DNA of 64,000 nt, taken from the NCBI RefSeq assembly GCF_028750675.1, contig NZ_JAQQPZ010000002.1, forward strand, positions 1,800-65,799, in the 5' to 3' direction. This DNA is from Shewanella metallivivens. GTDB lineage: Bacteria > Pseudomonadota > Gammaproteobacteria > Enterobacterales > Shewanellaceae. The notes below the pieces were generated by a model, which was not told where the DNA came from, ran no database searches, and saw only the letters and a program-made list of their open reading frames with translations. This document shows positions 36,321-46,191 of the stretch, one piece after another. Numbering within the stretch: the stretch's first letter is position 1; each line of letters opens with the position of its first letter. The position numbers and the translations under genes were made by a program.

Positions 36321-36557
36321 TTAAAATAACTCATCGTTTTCAATCAAGGTGTCTAACTCTTTATCGACTTTTATTTTAATTTCATGTTCTATTTTAACAT
36401 TGAGATTAATGACAATTGGCTTGTCTGGTGGCTCAATCTTTACAGTCGGTGTACACGCTGACATCACCAACGAGGCAAGCAGGGTGCTGAGACTAACAAC
36501 GTATAGCGACGAATGTTTCACGAGATTTATCCTTTTGATGTTACTTAACTTATGCAA
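36321..36557 (-). CDS. ynbE: YnbE-family lipoprotein
   Basis: A 78-residue lipoprotein precursor. The signal ends in a lipobox (LVMSAC), and the short mature part reads TPTVKIEPPDKPIVINLNVKIEHEI...LDTLIEN, closely following E. coli YnbE. YnbE is anchored in the outer membrane and is proposed to pair its beta-strand edges with the end of YdbH, completing a lipid bridge. It lies ten bases from ydbH and ten from ydbL, so the three are surely cotranscribed. Confidence 0.9.
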   Translation of the reverse strand: MHKLSNIKRINLVKHSSLYVVSLSTLLASLVMSACTPTVKIEPPDKPIVINLNVKIEHEIKIKVDKELDTLIENDELF

Positions 36558-36566
36558 ATGAACTTA

Positions 36567-39500
36567 TTATTGAACTTTGGTTTCAATTTTGTTTTGCAAC
36601 TGATTGCCAATCTGGGTGCTTTTATATAATTGGATCAGGTTTTCCTGGTGGTCGTAATTAAGGTGAACCGGGCGTTCAATATCACGGCTTTTCCCTTTGA
36701 CGCCAACATAAATAGAAGCATCTCCGTTTGGTGTCATATCAAAGGTACTGGCTAACTCAGTGTAGTTAAGGTGCTCCAGTGCTGTAAACACCAATTCTAA
36801 ATAGGGTTGAGATAAGGCTAATTGCTCCATCGCTGGGTTACCGGCCACTTCAATTAATCCTCCTGGCGCCCTGGCAGCTAATTTACCGCCGCTAATGGTA
36901 ACTTTGCCATCTACAATCTCGGCCGGTAATACTCCATCGAAGATACCACTGGCTTTTACGCCAACCTGGGGTTGCTCTTCTAGCAATGTGGCCAAACTGA
37001 GCTCTTGAAGTAATAAATACCCGTGTGATTTTTCGTGCAGTTTGAGTACAAACTCAGGTAATAAAAAGCGCCCATCGAGCATGTCACCGCTGGCCGTGAG
37101 ACTGACATTGGTTTCACTTAATCCGGTTAATTGTTGCAACCAGTTGGTTGGTTCTTTATTGCCGTCTTTATTTAACTCAATATTGGCGTTCATGTTGAGG
37201 TTGGTGAGCAAAATGCCAACGTTAGCTTTTTCTACGCTGATAGCAGTTTGCGGACAAACTAATTGGCTTTGGGCAAAATGCTGCTCAGCTAATGGAGTGT
37301 CAGGTTTGTCATATTGTTGCTGCCAGTTAAACTGGCATTGAGCAAACACATCACCACCAATAAAAGATTTGTCGGCTAAGCGGCCGCTTAATGATGATAA
37401 CTGTTGTTGAATTTTCATTTCGAACTGGCTGGCGTTATTCAGTTCGCTTAAGGCAAACCCGGCAATTAAGCGACTGTGGCCGTGTAAGCTAAAGTGTGTT
37501 GGTAATGGTTGCACTTTTTTCAGAGTGGAAAGTGCGGTGTCGATATCGGTATCAAATGTCCATTGGCCAGCCAGCGACAACGGGCTTTTTTCATCGGCAA
37601 ATTTCAATAAATGATAACTGCTCAGGGCGAGGGTATCTAATTGCCATTGTTCACTGCCGACGAGCAACCCTTTTGATAAATTGAGAGCTTGATTAACTGT
37701 AACGTTATTGAGTGCGACAAGCGGCTGCTTGCGGCTTTTACCAATTTGTTTGGCGGCATCGAGTTGGTTTATTTTCCACGTGACGCTATTGGTCGCAGGT
37801 GATTGCAACCACCGCTGCAGAGCTTGTGCTGCGGTTTCTTGGTCATTAATGGACACTAAGGTGGGTTGTTTAATTTCAATGCTGGCATTTTTGGCTGTTG
37901 CATATGTCGTAACTGATTTAACACCTGTCTGGTTGACGATCTGCTGACCAATAAACTTGCTGGCCGCCAGTGAGAAAGGGGCCAAATTGATTTCAATATT
38001 TTGATGTAAGTTTATGGTCGAGTTTTGGCCAACGCTAAGACTTAAATGAGCTAATTGTACGGCGATATTTTTTTGAATTTTATGAGTGCTTTTGTCGCCT
38101 TGTTGATCCGAATAAATGATTTGATCAATGGCGAGCGTTGAGCTAGGGTTAATACTGATAGCGATGGTGTCGTCATTTGGCGTATTGACTTCACCGTTTA
38201 AGTTAAGTACTGATTTTTCAAAGCTAAATTGTTCAATTTCGAGTTCTGGCACCCAAGATGTTAAGTCAAATGTGGGAGCGTTATTATCGATTTTGTTCGA
38301 GTTTAATTCAATATTCCATTCAAACTGACTGCGCCATTGATGGTCAGTATTAGCTTGCAAATGATGCAAAGTGAGCAGGCTTTGTAGATGATGACCATCA
38401 AGTTCTAAACTCACTTTTGGAATGCTCACTAACGTCGCGATATCGCTATTGTTTAGTGGTAACCGCACTTCAATGGGCTCCGGAACAGTAATGGATAATT
38501 GTGGCTGTTTATTGGTAGGAGACAACTGCGCCAATACATTGCGTATTTGCGTTTTAGTTGATGTGTCTGTTACCAGTAAATCAATGAATTGTTCAAAATC
38601 CGCTTTGTTGGGTGCTAACTGATACTCAAAAGGCGCAAGGTTCAGAGATAAGCCTAAAAATGTCGAGGTTTCAGTTTGGCTATCGTTTGCCGCAAAAGGA
38701 TCGCGAACAGGATATTGGTCCATGGTGAGCATAAAATTGATGGGGTTTTCTGGGGCGAAATACACACTTGCCCAACGCGCTGAACGTAAGGATAAGTCAC
38801 TAATTGATTGGTGGCTATTGAGCGTTGCACTGACTAAATCAAGGGTGGTGTGCGCGCGCCATTGCCCCTCAATGGTTAATTGTTGTTCGTCAATGGGCTG
38901 TAAAATAGATGATAGTTGCGAATGCAATCCTTTCAACAAATTATGATTATTGGCATTGTGATTAAATGAATTATCATTGAGCAATGCTAGGTAGTGTTTT
39001 AAAGAATCGAGCCCTTGGTAACTCAGGCCTAAATCAACTTGAGTATCAAACTCCCATGCTCGTTTGCCTAAGGTGGCATTGACACTGAACAAAGGGTAAT
39101 TATCAAAGCGCCATAAGGTGTCGAGTTGACCTGCTTTAGACAAGGTTAAGTTATCCATGGTTAAACGATGTTTACTGGCTTGGTTATCATTTAACGTGGG
39201 TAATCTAATGTCTATTTGCCCTAAGTTTACAGTGGGTAATTTAGTCAGGTTTAATTGCAATGTTGCCGGGGAATCTTCGGTTTGCTGCGATTGTCGAATA
39301 AAAAAGCTCTCACCTAAATCAACATACACGCTTTGGGTTTTAATGCTGACAATGTCGTCGGCATTGAACTGCTGATTTCTTAGCATTTGAATACTGTCAC
39401 GCAGTTCAAGATTAAACGCTTGTACGGCAATATGGCTGTCTTCAATTTTCAGAATAAGCCTGGGTATACGAATATGATTTAACGAGACATATTCTGCATC

Positions 39501-39740
39501 AAAGTTAAGCACTTCAATGTGGTAATCGGCCAGTAAATTATTAAGCAGTTTAACGGTAAGGGGCTTAGCATGTTCGATAATCGCCCACACTAAACCTACT
39601 GTGCATAACAGTATAAAAACGATAATCCGTTTGATGGTGAATATGCGCAATAGTGACTCGCTTTTTGCCGCTACAACAATATTAAAATGGCTAAGTATTG
39701 ATGAGCTTAGCATGTTAATACTGTGATTGACGAAACCCAT
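36567..39740 (-). CDS. ydbH: YdbH-family intermembrane phospholipid transport protein
   Basis: A 1057-residue AsmA-like protein with one N-terminal membrane helix (about 34-53: IIVFILLCTVGLVWAIIEH) and a very long beta-rich periplasmic part that should form a repeating beta-groove. The C-terminus carries the conserved end (ISGGKLAARAPGGLIEVAGN, YDHQENLIQLYKSTQIGNQLQNKIE). In E. coli YdbH works redundantly with TamB and YhdP to carry phospholipids to the outer membrane. Length exceeds the roughly 880 residues of the E. coli protein, probably through extra strands. First gene of the operon with ynbE and ydbL. Confidence 0.9.
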   Translation of the reverse strand: MGFVNHSINMLSSSILSHFNIVVAAKSESLLRIFTIKRIIVFILLCTVGLVWAIIEHAKPLTVKLLNNLLADYHIEVLNFDAEYVSLNHIRIPRLILKIEDSHIAVQAFNLELRDSIQMLRNQQFNADDIVSIKTQSVYVDLGESFFIRQSQQTEDSPATLQLNLTKLPTVNLGQIDIRLPTLNDNQASKHRLTMDNLTLSKAGQLDTLWRFDNYPLFSVNATLGKRAWEFDTQVDLGLSYQGLDSLKHYLALLNDNSFNHNANNHNLLKGLHSQLSSILQPIDEQQLTIEGQWRAHTTLDLVSATLNSHQSISDLSLRSARWASVYFAPENPINFMLTMDQYPVRDPFAANDSQTETSTFLGLSLNLAPFEYQLAPNKADFEQFIDLLVTDTSTKTQIRNVLAQLSPTNKQPQLSITVPEPIEVRLPLNNSDIATLVSIPKVSLELDGHHLQSLLTLHHLQANTDHQWRSQFEWNIELNSNKIDNNAPTFDLTSWVPELEIEQFSFEKSVLNLNGEVNTPNDDTIAISINPSSTLAIDQIIYSDQQGDKSTHKIQKNIAVQLAHLSLSVGQNSTINLHQNIEINLAPFSLAASKFIGQQIVNQTGVKSVTTYATAKNASIEIKQPTLVSINDQETAAQALQRWLQSPATNSVTWKINQLDAAKQIGKSRKQPLVALNNVTVNQALNLSKGLLVGSEQWQLDTLALSSYHLLKFADEKSPLSLAGQWTFDTDIDTALSTLKKVQPLPTHFSLHGHSRLIAGFALSELNNASQFEMKIQQQLSSLSGRLADKSFIGGDVFAQCQFNWQQQYDKPDTPLAEQHFAQSQLVCPQTAISVEKANVGILLTNLNMNANIELNKDGNKEPTNWLQQLTGLSETNVSLTASGDMLDGRFLLPEFVLKLHEKSHGYLLLQELSLATLLEEQPQVGVKASGIFDGVLPAEIVDGKVTISGGKLAARAPGGLIEVAGNPAMEQLALSQPYLELVFTALEHLNYTELASTFDMTPNGDASIYVGVKGKSRDIERPVHLNYDHQENLIQLYKSTQIGNQLQNKIETKVQ

Positions 39741-39856
39741 AAAAGATAATTAATTAGGCTTAATGTAAAGATGGTTTTTATCATGGCCTGGCTTTGCACT
39801 TAGGCAGTGATGAGGTCTACAACCTTGTGTGATACTACCCTTTCAAAAACCAATAA

Positions 39857-39880
39857 AAAAGGCGCAATTAAGCGCCTTTT
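39857..39880 (-). terminator. Terminator of cdd
   Basis: AAAAGGCGC and GCGCCTTTT form a 9-bp stem, followed on the minus strand by a T-run. It lies 19 bases after the cdd stop codon. Confidence 0.85.
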
Positions 39881-39898
39881 AGGTATATTGTGCATGTA

Positions 39899-40795
39899 TT
39901 AAGCTGGCATAGGCTCAACAACAATGTGTTCTAATTCAATGGCTGCAATCGCATGTAATGCATCCATAGTTGCGCCCACTAAGCTAATTTTCCCCTCAGA
40001 GGATTCTACCAATACAGCACGTTTAATTTCGCTGTATTGACGGTTATGTCTAATCAAATTCGACAACGCCATTTGCATCGGTTGCATTGATGGGTTAAAT
40101 GCCGCGTTTTCTGCATAACGGCCACAGAATGTCGCTCCGTCCATGGTTTCAAGCACGACAGCAGCGTTACTGTTGGTGTAGGGCGCGTAGCTTAAGCCTG
40201 CTTGGTCTAACGCTTCAATGATCATTGGGTCGTCAGAGTTTAGGCTAAATTCTTTTTCACGTTTGCACAGTAGTGGCATGGTGACATTTAAGTCAGCAGG
40301 ACTAAAACCATAAGGTAAGTAATATGATAAAGGATGAGTTTCTTGCTGTGGTAAATGGATCTTAATGTTACTGCCGTTGAATAACTCATTCATAAATTGA
40401 CGGCAGTGGCCACATGGGCTGTAATTAACAATAACATCTAAAATTTCTGTTTCGCCACTCAACCATGCATGACTAATGGCGCTTTGTTCTGCGTGAACAC
40501 TGTGAAATAACGCTTCACCGGGTAACTCAAGGTTAGCCCCCATATATAAGTCGCCACTTTTACCTTTGGCGATAGCACCCACATAAAACTCACTAATTGG
40601 AGGATTGGCTAGCGCTGCAGCAATAGGCAATAGATCCATTAACACTTGTTCTTCAGGCTTACCGCTAGCTTCTACAAGCATCGCAAATTGACTGGCATCA
40701 ATATGACCACAAAATTGCTCATGTAATAATGGTGCTAACGCTGTCGCTAATGGTTTGTCTAGCATTGTTATGCTGGCTAAAAATCGATTTTGCAT
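39899..40795 (-). CDS. cdd: Cytidine deaminase (E. coli-type, two-domain)
   Basis: A 298-residue enzyme of the long dimeric class. The zinc site is in the first domain: HAEQSAI supplies the His ligand and catalytic Glu, and PCGHC the two Cys ligands. The second, degenerate domain follows. It converts cytidine and deoxycytidine to uridine forms in pyrimidine salvage. The frame extends 15 codons further upstream; AAGGA eight bases before the ATG at 40793-40795, and E. coli-like length, favour the shorter form. It lies 44 bases downstream of sbcB on the same strand. Confidence 0.93.
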   Translation of the reverse strand: MQNRFLASITMLDKPLATALAPLLHEQFCGHIDASQFAMLVEASGKPEEQVLMDLLPIAAALANPPISEFYVGAIAKGKSGDLYMGANLELPGEALFHSVHAEQSAISHAWLSGETEILDVIVNYSPCGHCRQFMNELFNGSNIKIHLPQQETHPLSYYLPYGFSPADLNVTMPLLCKREKEFSLNSDDPMIIEALDQAGLSYAPYTNSNAAVVLETMDGATFCGRYAENAAFNPSMQPMQMALSNLIRHNRQYSEIKRAVLVESSEGKISLVGATMDALHAIAAIELEHIVVEPMPA

Positions 40796-40839
40796 TCCCT
40801 TAATCCTTAAATGAAATAACTGGGCAAAGTGATGATTCA

Positions 40840-42261
40840 CTATAATGACTGTAAGTATTGATATAGGGCTTTTAATAACTTTTGTTTGTGTTCATTCTCG
40901 CTGGTTTCTTCGACCAAGTTTTCGAGATTAATCACATAATCGGCATCCGACAAGCGTTGTTGGCAAAACTCACGCCAGCGGCGACTTTCATTGTCGGATA
41001 ACGTTTCCGGGTAGTTACGTGCCCGAAAACGAAATAGCATTTCATTGATCCGAGGGTCATCAAATTGCAAGTCCAAGGCGGCTAAGTTGCGCGGCTCGGT
41101 GTGGCAAATAATGTCCATTTTAGTTTTATCTGCATGGCTAAAAAAACCGCCGCTATATAACATAAGATCGGGATCGGTTATAGGTTTACGATCTGATTCT
41201 AATTCAAATACTTGGTTAAGCTTTTCCCGTATTTCCGGGTGGTTTTTTAAACGCTTATATTGCTCACGTGCAAATTGTTTATCAAACTGTAATTTTGTGG
41301 CTACCTCGTCGTCAAGTAATTTTGCAGAACCAATGAAAGGACATTTATTTAAATGGATTTGTTTTACCGGAATGGCCAATTCATTTTCGGCTAATTCATG
41401 GCGAGGTGTATACATGCGTTCACTGATTTCTTGAGCTGTTAACTCAAGTAGCGGTGAGATGTCCATTGCTAAATTGACGCAAATAACGGCGTTTTTGTTC
41501 GTAGGATGGTAAGCCACAGGTGCAATTAGGGTTGTACAGCCCTGTGCTGCGCTAATTTTTGAGCTCACGTGCACTAATGGTTGCATTTTTAATACATCAA
41601 TGTGCTCGGCTACAGCTTGTTTACGACGTAAATTAAAATAATAGTCATACAATTTAGGCTGTTTTTCTTTGATAAGTTTTGCCATGGCGATGGTGGCGTA
41701 TACATCAGACATTGCGTCATGGGCTTTTTCATGGCTCAAACCATTAGCTTGCGTTAATAGCTCTAATTTAAAGCTAGGTGTTCCATCTTCTTTTAAAGGC
41801 CAATTAATTCCATCAGGTCTAAAGGCGTAGCAGGCTCTGACTAAATCGATAATGTCCCATCGTGAATTACCGTTTTGCCATTCCCGGCCGTAAGGGTCAA
41901 TAAAGTTACGATAAAAACCATAGCGGCTGACTTCATCATCAAAACGTAATGAGTTATAACCGACAACACAAGTGTTAGGCTGACTAAATAAGTTATTGAT
42001 ACGGCGCATAAACTCGGCTTCAGGCACACCTTTCATATTGGCCAGCTGTGGTGTGATACCGGTGATTAAAATAGCTTCGGGTGACGGTAGGTAGTCTGGA
42101 GCTTGCTTACAATAAAATGTTTCAGGTTCACCAATAATATTTAATGCTAAATCGGTTCGAATCCCTGCAAATTGTGACGGTCGGTCTTTTGCTGGGTTTG
42201 CGCCAAAGGTTTCGTAATCGTGCCAGAAAAGCGACTGTTTTTTATCATGATTTGTATTCAT
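40840..42261 (-). CDS. sbcB: Exodeoxyribonuclease I (SbcB)
   Basis: A 473-residue DEDDh exonuclease. The N-terminal DEDD motif is [25 protein letters not shown], then [21 protein letters not shown] and the [11 protein letters not shown] motif with the final His and Asp; the C-terminal half matches the SH3-like and helical parts of ExoI ([14 protein letters not shown]). It degrades single-stranded DNA 3' to 5' in recombination and mismatch repair. A decayed recombinase gene lies just upstream in divergent orientation, so sbcB marks one edge of the island. Confidence 0.94.
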   Translation of the reverse strand: MNTNHDKKQSLFWHDYETFGANPAKDRPSQFAGIRTDLALNIIGEPETFYCKQAPDYLPSPEAILITGITPQLANMKGVPEAEFMRRINNLFSQPNTCVVGYNSLRFDDEVSRYGFYRNFIDPYGREWQNGNSRWDIIDLVRACYAFRPDGINWPLKEDGTPSFKLELLTQANGLSHEKAHDAMSDVYATIAMAKLIKEKQPKLYDYYFNLRRKQAVAEHIDVLKMQPLVHVSSKISAAQGCTTLIAPVAYHPTNKNAVICVNLAMDISPLLELTAQEISERMYTPRHELAENELAIPVKQIHLNKCPFIGSAKLLDDEVATKLQFDKQFAREQYKRLKNHPEIREKLNQVFELESDRKPITDPDLMLYSGGFFSHADKTKMDIICHTEPRNLAALDLQFDDPRINEMLFRFRARNYPETLSDNESRRWREFCQQRLSDADYVINLENLVEETSENEHKQKLLKALYQYLQSL

Positions 42262-42378
42262 TTTTTTTGACTCATTTTTGTATTTAACTTGATGTAAATC
42301 ATAGTTAAATCAATTTAAAACCTTTCGCTTTTGTTTATATTGTTTTCGTTTGCTGTTCGTTGTCTTGTGTACCTAGCT

Positions 42379-42436
42379 GTGTACATATCATAATTTGTGT
42401 CAAAAACTCAGATGAGATTTTTACAAATATGTACAC
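42379..42436. other. 10-bp inverted repeat upstream of the recombinase pseudogene
   Basis: GTGTACATAT (42379-42388) and ATATGTACAC (42427-42436) are perfectly inverted around a 38-base spacer, which itself has an AAAAACTC/GAG-A-TTTTT dyad. A further GTGTAC lies at 42367-42372. Placed between sbcB and the recombinase start, it could be a recombinase or regulator binding site, or part of an attachment site. Confidence 0.4.
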
Positions 42437-42447
42437 AGGCTTCTAAA

Positions 42448-43734
42448 ATGTCTTTATCTGACATACAGTAACGTTCCATAGTAGGCAAACCATATTCAGG
42501 CAAACCATATTCAGGTAAACCATATTCAGGTAAACCATATTCAGGTAAACCATATTCAGGTAAACCATATTCAGGTAAACCAGAGCTAGCTGATCGAGAT
42601 GGCCTAAGTGTTCGCATCACTGATGCTGGAACAATTACTTGACAATATCGATTTAGATATCGAGCCTCTCCTGGGCGCCTTACGCTTGGCCGCTATCCTG
42701 ATATCAAATTAGCTGAAGCCAGAAAGCTTGTGCCTGAGCTAAGAAACGCATTAGCGAATGATACAGATCCACGAGTCTATTGGAAACAACGTAATACAAG
42801 ACGTGGGATGGCAACAGTAAGATATTGTTGCGAACAATTTCTCATGAAGCAAGGCAGTTCGTTAAAGCTTGGAACTATTGCGACTTATCAATCATGTTTT
42901 CGTGTACATCTATTTTCTGCTTTTTCCGAGCGACTTGTTGAAGATATCACATTAGGCGAATGGATAGAGTTTTTTGATGATAAATCAAAAGTGAGTCGTG
43001 TCACATCGGGCACAATATTAAAGCAGTTAAAAACAGTATTAAACTGGTCAGTTCGTAGGCAGCTTATTTCGACAGTTGATGTTTTGCAACTTAGAGTGTC
43101 AGATATCGGTTCAACATCAACAGTTGGCTCACGTGTCTTAACCGTTATTGAGTGTGGCAAGATATGGCGTGAGCTAGATAAGACTAGGGCAACTAGGACT
43201 ATAACTAATTCCATTAAAGCGTGCATGATGACAGGTGCTAGGGTTTCTGAGTTGTTAAAGTCTCGGCGTGACGACTTTGATTTAGACAGTATGGTTTGGA
43301 CTGTGCCTGTTGTTAACAGCAAAACCAACTTGCCTATACGTAGGCCAATAAGCCCTGCATTTCTTGAGTTATTACAAGAGCAGTGGGCATTACATCGTTC
43401 GGATTGGACGTTTCCTGCACCTAATGATTTTAAAAAACCAGTTGGTATAGCATCAGTAAACAAATTGGTTCGGGAATTAAAACCTAGAGTAGATATACCT
43501 GATTGGCGCCTACATGATTTTAGGCGGACTATTTCTACTAGACTTTCTGAGCTTGGAGTTTTACCCCATGTGACTGAAAAAATGCTGGGGCATGTATTAG
43601 GCGGGGTAATGGCTGTGTATAACAAACATGATTGGTTAGATGAACAAGCATTGGCTTACAACATGTGGACTGAGCGTTTATTGTTAGCCGCTAAAGGTGA
43701 TAGGACTGTGACCTTTTTAGAGAAAAGAGCTTAA
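42448..43734 (+). pseudogene. Tyrosine recombinase (island integrase) with two in-frame stops
   Basis: One reading frame runs from ATG 42448 to the stop at 43732-43734 and gives a P4-type integrase with an N-terminal DUF4102 arm-binding domain. It is broken by TAA at 42469-42471 (after MSLSDIQ) and TGA at 42640-42642 (GTIT-stop-QYRFRYR, where Trp is usual). The catalytic core is still intact: MMTGARVSELL (Arg), LHDFRR (His, Arg), LGHVLGG (His) and VYNKHD (Tyr). A 15-bp unit is repeated six times near the N-terminus, encoding GKPYS repeats in frame. Downstream initiation at GTG 42730 would yield a truncated protein lacking the arm domain. Confidence 0.85.
42484..42582 (+). repeat. 15-bp tandem repeat within the recombinase pseudogene
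   Basis: Six full units of GGYAAACCATATTCA (42484-42573), two with C and four with T at the third base, plus a nine-base partial unit. Each unit is in frame and encodes Gly-Lys-Pro-Tyr-Ser; related integrases would be expected to have one such unit. Slippage expansion is the likely origin. It also creates a misleading minus-strand frame with a GLPEY repeat. Confidence 0.9.
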
Positions 43735-44316
43735 ATTTTATTGATAATGGTATTTGATTTAACTGTATCTTGCTGCAGGGTTGTTTATTAAATAGCAATC
43801 TAATATTGTGAGGTTACTTTTAACCTCTAGGATAAAACTTACGGCGTTCTCCAAAACCGTTGTCGATTAGCTGTGTTAACGAGAGTTGATTGCTATTAAA
43901 TAATGACTCGATAGCAACCATCAGAGAATTAATGAGTTTTTTATGTATTTTAATGTATTGCTTTTGAGTGAATCGTGTAATATGTTGATACCATGAATGA
44001 TGTAGGATCTAGTTTTTTGCAAAATGGATTAGTTTAAATATCATTATTTTTGTTTAATTATTTGAACCTCATCGAGTTTAACTGGGGATTAGCTGGGTGT
44101 TGGCGTTCTCAAGACGTATTGATGTCTCACCAGAGGGTAAAGAGCCAGATTGTTAGGGTTGTTCCATATTGAAGTATTAAATCAATTATATAAGGCTCAT
44201 AGCAGGGAATGTTTCACAATTATGTCTGCAAATTCAATAATGAATCGACTAATTAGAGGTGCTTAAAGCAATCTTAATTTTTCTAATTTAGTTACCCTGA
44301 CACGATTATGTCCATA
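43735..44316. other. Gene-free AT-rich stretch within the island
   Basis: About 580 bases with no convincing ORF on either strand, no repeat shared with the rest of the window and no tRNA. It may hold the promoter of nothing that survives; it fits the picture of a decayed island. Confidence 0.45.
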
Positions 44317-44901
44317 TTACAAATGTTGATAGATCCACGCGTTTTCAGTTTCTCCGTGGTTAGTAGCTCTATCATACTCATCATTAGCATCAGAGAGTTG
44401 TTCTATTAAATCTTTCACTAAAGAGTCAGCTATCTCTGTTAGCTTTTCACAATCTTTATTTGGTTTAATATCTTTCAACCCGCGGTATACTTTATTTGCA
44501 TATAGCTTTCCTAGCTTAGCGTGTTCTTTCTCATGTAAAAGAAGATAAGGGTACCAATCATCCCAAACTGCTTGCACTTCTGCAGATTCGGTTTCTAATT
44601 TGGGCATAGTATAGGTAGTTGTCAAATTAGTTGTGACTTTAAATACTCTACATCTATTATGAAATGATTTCCAAGATATAGTCCACTTGATACTGTTATT
44701 TGTTAACCCATGAAATGGCTTACCACTCATGGAAATTGGTGTTGATAAGTTAAGTTCGGATAACAATGTATCTTTCGAGTTAGATGTAACTTTGTACTCT
44801 ATTGTTTCCTCAATTATAGAAATCTTAGACAATGTATTGAATGAAATCAATAACAGTGAAAGTATTAAAATCCTCATAGATATCCTTATATTTTTGTTCA
44901 A
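44317..44901 (-). CDS. DUF922-like secreted zinc-dependent protease family protein
   Basis: A 194-residue exported protein with a signal peptide (hydrophobic segment about 10-24). The HExxH-type motif HEKEH at 123-127 (LLHEKEHAKLG) and YDRATNHG at 176-183 are the signatures of the DUF922 family of predicted secreted Zn proteases. The central SMSGKPFHGLTNNSIKWTISW matches the family's N-terminal part. Strongly AT-rich codon use, unlike the flanking core genes, suggests horizontal acquisition. An internal ATG at residue 9 is an alternative start. Activity is inferred. Confidence 0.75.
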   Translation of the reverse strand: MNKNIRISMRILILSLLLISFNTLSKISIIEETIEYKVTSNSKDTLLSELNLSTPISMSGKPFHGLTNNSIKWTISWKSFHNRCRVFKVTTNLTTTYTMPKLETESAEVQAVWDDWYPYLLLHEKEHAKLGKLYANKVYRGLKDIKPNKDCEKLTEIADSLVKDLIEQLSDANDEYDRATNHGETENAWIYQHL

Positions 44902-44936
44902 CCTAAGTTAAGATAGAAATCCGATTTAGATACGAT

Positions 44937-45146
44937 TTAATTATTAATGATAAAGTTACTTAAAGTAGTTTTTCGTTTCGGTTCACTTTTTAAATTATCA
45001 TTAGGGCCAAATCTGTCAATAGGCTTGCCATTCATTAAAAAACCAGAAAATCGACCGAGAAGTAGAGTGTGAGTACATATGAAAAGATATTTCATTATGT
45101 TGTAATTACTCTCATATAAAATTGATGTACTAGCTTTAACTTTCAA
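44937..45146 (-). CDS. Short ORF of unknown function within the island
   Basis: A 69-residue frame in the same direction as its neighbours. The N-terminal third is hydrophobic (around MKYLFICTHTLLLG, from an internal Met that may be the true start), and the rest is polar with GFLMNGKPIDRFGPNDNLK. No family is recognised. It may be a gene remnant; the case for a real protein rests on position and strand only. Confidence 0.3.
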   Translation of the reverse strand: MKVKASTSILYESNYNIMKYLFICTHTLLLGRFSGFLMNGKPIDRFGPNDNLKSEPKRKTTLSNFIINN

Positions 45147-45175
45147 AGCCTAAAGCTAGGCACCTATTTTAGATG

Positions 45176-45528
45176 TTAACCATTACATTGTTTTTTATGG
45201 AATTTTTTCATTATAAAAACCACAATGGCTGGCATGATAAACATGATTATAGAGTCTTTTATCCCTATAATCATGAAATATCCATCAACTTTTTCAGAGT
45301 TACTTATTGCAAGAGCAAAAGTTATTATCGATATGGGCAAGCTGATAAAAAACTGATAAGTATCAGATTCTTACTCGTATACTTGATAATTAATAAACCA
45401 ATTAATGCTGCTGCAATTGATACTGCAATAAAATGTGGGAACCCCAATTTTAACAAAGTTGAAAATGAATCGTTCTCAGATACATATGCTGAAGGTGACG
45501 GAGATACCGAGTACACTATTTGAATCAT
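45176..45528 (-). pseudogene. Frameshifted membrane protein gene
   Basis: The minus strand reads MIQIVYSVSPSPSAYVSEND, then a membrane helix and ILISFLSACPYR-stop. One frame over, the sequence continues as a membrane protein, LPISIITFALAISNSEK, then VDGYFMIIGIKDSIIMFIM and a basic tail KKFHKKQCNG, to a stop at 45176-45178. The switch point coincides with a run of six T residues (AGTTTTTTATC); a seventh T would restore one frame of about 117 residues with three or four helices. No family is recognised. It is a recent frameshift or a sequencing error in a homopolymer. Confidence 0.6.
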
Positions 45529-45952
45529 TACAAATTCAACATTTGCAAGAAACTTTTTATCATTGTGGTAACAAACTTTTCTATAACGTGATCTTTGTCA
45601 TGCTCTGCTTTTTCGGTTCTATCTGTTATTGGTTATAAATTTAAAACGCTTAGATTTTGTATACATGTCATTTTGAGTAATTACTGACATAGCTAGATTG
45701 CTCGGGGTATTTTGGTTTTTTACAAATTTTAGCTGTGTATGTTGGTACATAAATCAAAACAACAATGAGTTCTTGTCAAAAGGTGTGAATAAAGATGGAG
45801 TTCAGAAGTTGATTAAAATTCATTTTTGATAGAGAACATCGGAAAGGTTATTTTAAAACCCAAATGCAAATAGCCACGCTAGAACCTGCTATTGATCTAA
45901 AAATGTTTTTACAGGGAAAGGGCGGTTATGTGGTGTATTTGGCTTTGTTTCC

Positions 45953-45993
45953 TAAGTCTGTAACCCTCCCTTAAAATCAGAATGTTTTAAATA
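45953..45993 (+). repeat. Copy 2 of the 41-bp repeat, probable transposase 3' end
   Basis: Matches 914-954 at 39 of 41 bases and encodes the same KSVTLP-stop in frame, extending the idea that it is the end of a mobile-element gene. It lies in the terminal, gene-poor part of the island. Confidence 0.6.
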
Positions 45994-46191
45994 TAATGTT
46001 TCAGGTTTACCTAACCTAGTTAGCTTATTTAATGTTTTGATCATTGCGTCACTTACCTATTTGAAACATTGTAATCTCTCATGCCTGACGGTTTCAGAGA
46101 TAGAACGACGATGGTCACAATAGCGATTTTTTGAACCGTGAAGTTTTGACAAACTCACAGCCAAATTGCGTGGATGTCCTTATTCCGTTGG

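Noticed and set aside
37042..39375. Several plus-strand frames inside ydbH
   Set aside because: All are antisense shadows of the long AsmA-like gene with no independent support.
42484..42582. Short direct repeats as a CRISPR array
   Set aside because: Units are 15 bp and contiguous with no spacers, and lie within a coding frame; there are no cas genes in the window.
42408..42620. Minus-strand frame with a GLPEY repeat
   Set aside because: It is the complement of the 15-bp tandem repeat inside the recombinase gene; the plus strand gives a recognisable integrase, so this frame is a shadow.
45173..45523. Plus-strand 116-residue ORF in the island
   Set aside because: It lies antisense to the frameshifted membrane protein, and its composition has no domain-like pattern.
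42418..45727. TTTTTACAAAT at 42418-42428 and 45717-45727 as island attachment repeats
   Set aside because: An 11-bp match in AT-rich sequence is too close to chance, and no empty-site comparison is available.
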